From: Mycobacterium sp. NBC_00419
Lineage (GTDB): Bacteria > Actinomycetota > Actinomycetes > Mycobacteriales > Mycobacteriaceae
DNA length: 64,000 nucleotides
Assembly (NCBI RefSeq): GCF_036023875.1
Contig: NZ_CP107931.1
Span: forward strand, 4,216,001 to 4,280,000
Reading direction: 5' to 3'
Below are positions 60,324 to 64,000 of the stretch, in pieces. The translations under genes and the position numbers were made by a program. The notes under the pieces are model-generated. The model was not told the DNA's origin. It made no database searches and saw nothing but the letters and a program-made list of their open reading frames with translations. How positions within the stretch are numbered: position 1 is the stretch's first letter; every line of letters starts with the position of its first letter.

Positions 60324-61565
60324 ATGACTGATCCGCAGCTGGGCGGTGACGATCGTCAGGTCGGCGGATTGGCGCTGAACGACCAGGTTGTGGCTGCTTT
60401 ACGGGCGGGGCTGCCCGAGGTCGCCGAGCGCACTGTGGCCGCCGTCACCGTCGAGGTGCCGAGCTATGCGGACGCCTTCAGCGGCCGGATGGGCCAACGC
60501 ATCGAGAGCGCTGTGCAATTGGCACTGGGCGCCTTCCTGCAATTGGCCACCCGTTCACCCGACGCTGATCCCGGGCCGCCACTGACTCCCGCATTAGAGG
60601 GCGCGTACGAACTCGGTCGCGGCGAAGCGCGGCAGGGACGATCGATGGACGCCCTGCTGGCGGCCTACCGGGTCGGGGCTCGCGTCGCGTGGCGTGAGTT
60701 CTCCCGCACCGCCGTCGAGGGCGGACAGCCCCCGCAGACGATCGCACGGTTCGCGGAGTTGGTGTTCGCCTATATCGACGAACTCTCGGCCGCAAGCGTT
60801 TCCGGGCACGCCGACGAACTGGCGTCCTCGGATCGTGAGCGACGGCGTGGCCTCGACCGCCTCGCCCAGCAGTTGCTGGCGGAAGCGCCGACCGAGACTC
60901 TGCTGGCGAGCGCGGACCTGGTCGGGTGGGTCCCGCCGGAGACCCTGACTGCCGTGCTGGTGCCGGCGGCTCAGATGCGGGGCATCGTCTCCCGTTTCGG
61001 GCAGTCCACCCTGGGCCTCGGTGAAGATCTTCCGGGCATCGACGCCGCCGAATCCGTTGTGCTGCTGATGGTTCCGGATGTGCACGGCAGTGGCCGGCCC
61101 CGGTTGTTGAGGGAATTGCGGGGGCGACGGGCGGTGGTCGGCCCGGCCCGGCCCTGGACGCGCGTGCACGACTCGTATCGACGAGTTCTGCACGCCCGCG
61201 ACGTCTTGGCGACCCCCGATGACGACGACGTCGTCGACACCGAGGCGCACCTCGTGGAGTTGGTGCTGGGCGCCGACCGCGAAGCAGCCGCGGACTTGCG
61301 GCGCACCGTGCTGGCCCCGTTGGCGCACTTGCGTCCGGGCTCCGCCGAGCGCCTGGCCGAGACGTTGCGGTCGTGGCTGCTGCACCAGGGTCAGCGCGAT
61401 GCCGTCGCGGCCGAACTCTTCGTGCACGCCCAAACCGTGCGCTACCGCATGACTCAGCTCCGCGAACTCTTCGGCGATCGCCTCAATGACCCGAGGTCAG
61501 TCTTGGAACTGATTGTGGCACTGTCGATCCCGAGTGTTGCCGAGCCGACCGTAGCGCCTACCTGA
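60324..61565 (+). CDS. PucR/CdaR-type transcriptional regulator
   Basis: A 413-aa regulator. The N-terminal half (about 20-170) looks like an RsbRD_N-type helical domain, and the C-terminal ~70 residues form the PucR HTH (LFVHAQTVRYRMTQLRELFG). It is divergent from the reductase-desA3 operon with only 86 bp between starts, so it probably controls desaturation. A helical FGQSTLGLGEDL region is in the middle. It ends overlapping the convergent transglutaminase gene by 8 nt. Confidence 0.83.
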   Translation: MTDPQLGGDDRQVGGLALNDQVVAALRAGLPEVAERTVAAVTVEVPSYADAFSGRMGQRIESAVQLALGAFLQLATRSPDADPGPPLTPALEGAYELGRGEARQGRSMDALLAAYRVGARVAWREFSRTAVEGGQPPQTIARFAELVFAYIDELSAASVSGHADELASSDRERRRGLDRLAQQLLAEAPTETLLASADLVGWVPPETLTAVLVPAAQMRGIVSRFGQSTLGLGEDLPGIDAAESVVLLMVPDVHGSGRPRLLRELRGRRAVVGPARPWTRVHDSYRRVLHARDVLATPDDDDVVDTEAHLVELVLGADREAAADLRRTVLAPLAHLRPGSAERLAETLRSWLLHQGQRDAVAAELFVHAQTVRYRMTQLRELFGDRLNDPRSVLELIVALSIPSVAEPTVAPT

Positions 61566-62421
61566 TCGAGACCAGTTCCTCGATGGAATCCTTCGGTAGA
61601 TCGCCGTCCGAGGTCGCGGTGATCGTCATGTCGGCCAGGTTGATCGCACCTTTGTGGTTGTCGAGGAAGGCGGTGTCGGCGGCGTCCCGTCCGGTGGCGA
61701 TCCGCACCAACGTCTGCCGCGGTGCCAGGCAGGTCGCATCGACGACCCGCCACTGACCGTCGACGAACGCCTCCGCGACGGCGTGGAAGTCCATCGGGGA
61801 CAGCCCGGGTGCGTAGACCGACACCAGCCGGGCCGGCACGTTGACCGCGCGCAGCAGTGCGACCACCAGGTGGGCGTAGTCGCGACACACCCCGTTACCC
61901 GCCAACAGGGTGTCGGCGGCTCCGTCGATCGGGTCGCTTGAGCCGGGCACATAGTTCAGCCGGGTGCCGACCCACGACGACACCTTCTCCAACAGGGTCG
62001 TCGAGTCGGCGAACGCGCCGAATTCTGTGGCCGCAAAACCGTAGAACTTGTCGGCTTCGGCGTAGCGACTGGGCCGCAGGTACTTCGTCAGGTCGTATTC
62101 GGTGACGGGCGCAGGATCGGTCTGGCCGACGACGGTCGCGGAGTAGTCGACCCGTAGGTGGCCGACCGGGGCGTCGAACTTGTGGATGCGGTTGCCGTGC
62201 TCGCCGCTGATCTCCGATGCGGTGATCGGGGTGCCGTCCAGAACGAAGGACAGCGACTCGTCGACGTCGGCGCCCGGGTGCGGGGCGACGGCGATCTGAA
62301 ACACCAGGGTGGTGGGTGCGGTGATGTCGATGTCGAGTTCGGCGCTGACATGGCGGCGCATCGCGGTATCAGCGGTGGGGCGGGTAGCGCCAGGTGCGAG
62401 GACCGCATTGGGTGTGGGCAC
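61558..62421 (-). CDS. Transglutaminase-like cysteine protease-fold protein
   Basis: A 287-aa protein. A beta-rich N-terminal domain (LDIDITAPTTLVFQIAVAP) precedes a transglutaminase-like core with Cys in GNGVCRDYAHL, His in MDFHAVAEAF and Asp in VDATCL. All three catalytic residues are present. GTG 62421 follows SD gaaggag. The family includes mycobacterial cytoplasmic proteins next to circularly permuted ATP-grasp genes; no such partner is here. Confidence 0.88.
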   Translation of the reverse strand: MPTPNAVLAPGATRPTADTAMRRHVSAELDIDITAPTTLVFQIAVAPHPGADVDESLSFVLDGTPITASEISGEHGNRIHKFDAPVGHLRVDYSATVVGQTDPAPVTEYDLTKYLRPSRYAEADKFYGFAATEFGAFADSTTLLEKVSSWVGTRLNYVPGSSDPIDGAADTLLAGNGVCRDYAHLVVALLRAVNVPARLVSVYAPGLSPMDFHAVAEAFVDGQWRVVDATCLAPRQTLVRIATGRDAADTAFLDNHKGAINLADMTITATSDGDLPKDSIEELVSIR

Positions 62422-62513
62422 GGGAGACTCCTTCGGGGGTGACTCGCCGGGTACCCGTTTTCTTGCACACGCAAGCCCCTGAGGCGCCGGTGGAGACCGC
62501 CGTCACATCGGCG

Positions 62514-64000
62514 TCAGTTGTCGCCCGCGGCCACCAGCGAGCGCAGCTTCACACCCGGGTTGTCCTCACAGAAGCCCTGCATCCGCCACTTCGTGGTGAA
62601 CAGCGCCAGCATGACGCCGTCGGTGCGGGTGAGCACTTCCATCGACACCTGCTTCTGGGCGAACTCGGCGTCGTCGGGGTCGATGGCGCGGGCCACCGTG
62701 TAGGGCAGCGACTCCAGCGATATCGGCGCGTTGAACTCGGTGGCCATCCGGTGGCTGGCGACTTCGAACTGCATGGGGCCGACGGCGGCCAGGACGGGGG
62801 CCTGATCGCCGCGCCGGTCGGACCGCAGAACCTGCACGACGCCCTCTTGGTCGAGTTGCTCGATGCCCTTGCGGAACTGCTTGTGCTTGCTGGGGTCGGT
62901 GCCGCGGGCGACAGCGAAGTGCTCGGGGGAGAAGCTCGGGATCGGCGGAAAGTGAACGGGGACATCGCGAAAGAGGGTGTCACCGGGGCGCAGTGAGGCG
63001 GCGTTGGCCAGGCCGATCACATCGCCGGGCCAGGCGCTGTCCAGCGTCGAGCGCTGCTGCCCGAACACCGACTGGGCGTACTTGGTGACGAACGGCTTGC
63101 CGGACGCGGCATGGGTCAGCACGTCGCCGCGTTCGAAGGTGCCCGAGCAGACCCGCGCGTAGGCGATCCGGTCGCGATGCGCCGAGTCCATCCCGGCCTG
63201 CACCTTGAAGACGAAGGCGCTGAACGGTGAGTCCACGGTGCGCAGGTTGCCGTCGACGTCGCGCTGCCCGCTGGGCGGGGGAGCCAGCCGCACGAGGGTG
63301 TCCAGCAGCTGGTTGACCCCGAAGTTCAGCGCCGCCGAGGTGAACAGCACCGGCGTGCCCTTGCCGTCGAGGAAGGCCTCCCGGTCGTAGTCACCGCCGT
63401 CGGCGCTGAGCAGCTCGCATTCCTCGACCGCGTTGTCCCAGTCTTCGCCCGCGGCGTCGTGGGCACGATCAGGGGTGATGTGTTCCTCGGGTGCGGCGGT
63501 GGCACCGCCTGCGGTGCGGGTGAACCGGATGAAATTGCCGGTGCGGCGATCCAGGACCCCTTTGAAGTCCCCGGCGATCCCGACCGGCCACGTCAGCGGC
63601 ATCGGCTTGAGCCCGATGCGTTCGGAGATCTCGTCGAGAAGATCCAGGGCGTACCGGCCCGGGCGGTCCCACTTGTTGATCACGGTCAGGATGGGGATCC
63701 CGCGATGACGGCAGACCTGAAACAGCTTGAGCGTCTGCGGTTCCAGGCCCTTGGCCGCGTCGATCAGCATCACCGCGCAGTCGACGGCGGACAGCACCCG
63801 GTAGGTGTCTTCGGAGAAGTCGGCGTGACCCGGGGTGTCGAGCAGGTTGATCACGCAGTCCTGCCCGTCGGGGGAGGTATAGGGGAACTGCAGTGCCGTC
63901 GAGGTGATGGAGATGCCTCTGGCCTTCTCCATCTCCATCCAGTCCGACACCGTCGAGCGCCGCCCCGCCTTGCCGTGAATCGCGCCCGCCTCGGTGATCA
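62514..64000 (-). CDS. prfC: Peptide chain release factor 3 (5' end outside window)
   Basis: Translational GTPase that recycles RF1/RF2. The frame is open to the end of the window; the visible 494 residues lack only about 40 N-terminal residues with the P-loop. G3 is DTPGHADF and G4 is INKWDRP. The switch region ends VSDWMEMEKARGISI, which is typical of RF3. Domains II and III continue to the C-terminus LRSLVAAGDN. Confidence 0.94.
   Translation of the reverse strand, partial: ITEAGAIHGKAGRRSTVSDWMEMEKARGISITSTALQFPYTSPDGQDCVINLLDTPGHADFSEDTYRVLSAVDCAVMLIDAAKGLEPQTLKLFQVCRHRGIPILTVINKWDRPGRYALDLLDEISERIGLKPMPLTWPVGIAGDFKGVLDRRTGNFIRFTRTAGGATAAPEEHITPDRAHDAAGEDWDNAVEECELLSADGGDYDREAFLDGKGTPVLFTSAALNFGVNQLLDTLVRLAPPPSGQRDVDGNLRTVDSPFSAFVFKVQAGMDSAHRDRIAYARVCSGTFERGDVLTHAASGKPFVTKYAQSVFGQQRSTLDSAWPGDVIGLANAASLRPGDTLFRDVPVHFPPIPSFSPEHFAVARGTDPSKHKQFRKGIEQLDQEGVVQVLRSDRRGDQAPVLAAVGPMQFEVASHRMATEFNAPISLESLPYTVARAIDPDDAEFAQKQVSMEVLTRTDGVMLALFTTKWRMQGFCEDNPGVKLRSLVAAGDN

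Overview
The window reads as a chromosomal segment of a fast-growing, high-GC mycobacterium (Mycolicibacterium/Mycobacterium type). The left 15 kb keeps the gene set that surrounds whiB7 in M. tuberculosis (nudC, mycoredoxin, uvrD2, whiB7, the ABC1-family kinase, and the Rv3196/Rv3195/Rv3194/Rv3193 families). The right end carries a desA3/reductase pair and prfC. All assignments come from reading the sequence and remembered family motifs; no database search was run.

Layout. 1-15.4 kb: conserved core, including the antibiotic-responsive regulator whiB7 with a 51-codon leader ORF and an intrinsic terminator between leader and gene. 15.5-35.1 kb: an integrative element inserted in the initiator tRNA-fMet gene, bounded by a 44-bp direct repeat (15526-15569 and 35036-35079). 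Inside each end lies a tandem pair of 12-bp repeats that look like integrase arm sites. The element carries a HhH protein, a HigBA-type toxin-antitoxin pair, xis-int, a MobF relaxase broken by a one-base frameshift, and a defence-like cargo. The cargo is two divergent paralogous HEPN proteins, a third HEPN protein and a STAND-like P-loop ATPase, then a HicA toxin paired with a HicB-HTH-nuclease-like fusion and a PD-(D/E)XK-like orphan. 35.1-37.0 kb: small accessory genes that may be remnants of an earlier insertion at the same tRNA.

37.3-42.7 kb: a WXG100-like protein with a DUF1023 hydrolase and a lipoprotein, then ethanolamine ammonia-lyase (eutBC, minus strand) and a small Cys-rich protein. 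43.1-52.9 kb: a tightly packed, mostly overlapping plus-strand operon: ThDP enzyme, SRPBCC protein, KAS III-like enzyme, acyl carrier protein, fatty acyl-AMP ligase, MmpL-type exporter, O-methyltransferase and P450, with a convergent aminotransferase. It looks like a biosynthetic cluster for an exported, methylated and oxidised lipid-type metabolite that I cannot name.

54.3-64 kb: Acg-type nitroreductase, a prokaryotic ionotropic glutamate receptor-like channel, a Gly/Pro repeat exported protein, a cation/proton antiporter, the desaturase and its flavin/2Fe-2S reductase with a divergent PucR-type regulator, a transglutaminase-like protein, and the 3' part of prfC.

The two strongest candidates for undescribed biology are the HEPN/HEPN/HEPN/STAND locus at 23.0-31.5 kb (with the HicAB-nuclease fusion beside it) and the ThDP/KAS III/FAAL/MmpL/P450 operon at 43.1-52.9 kb.
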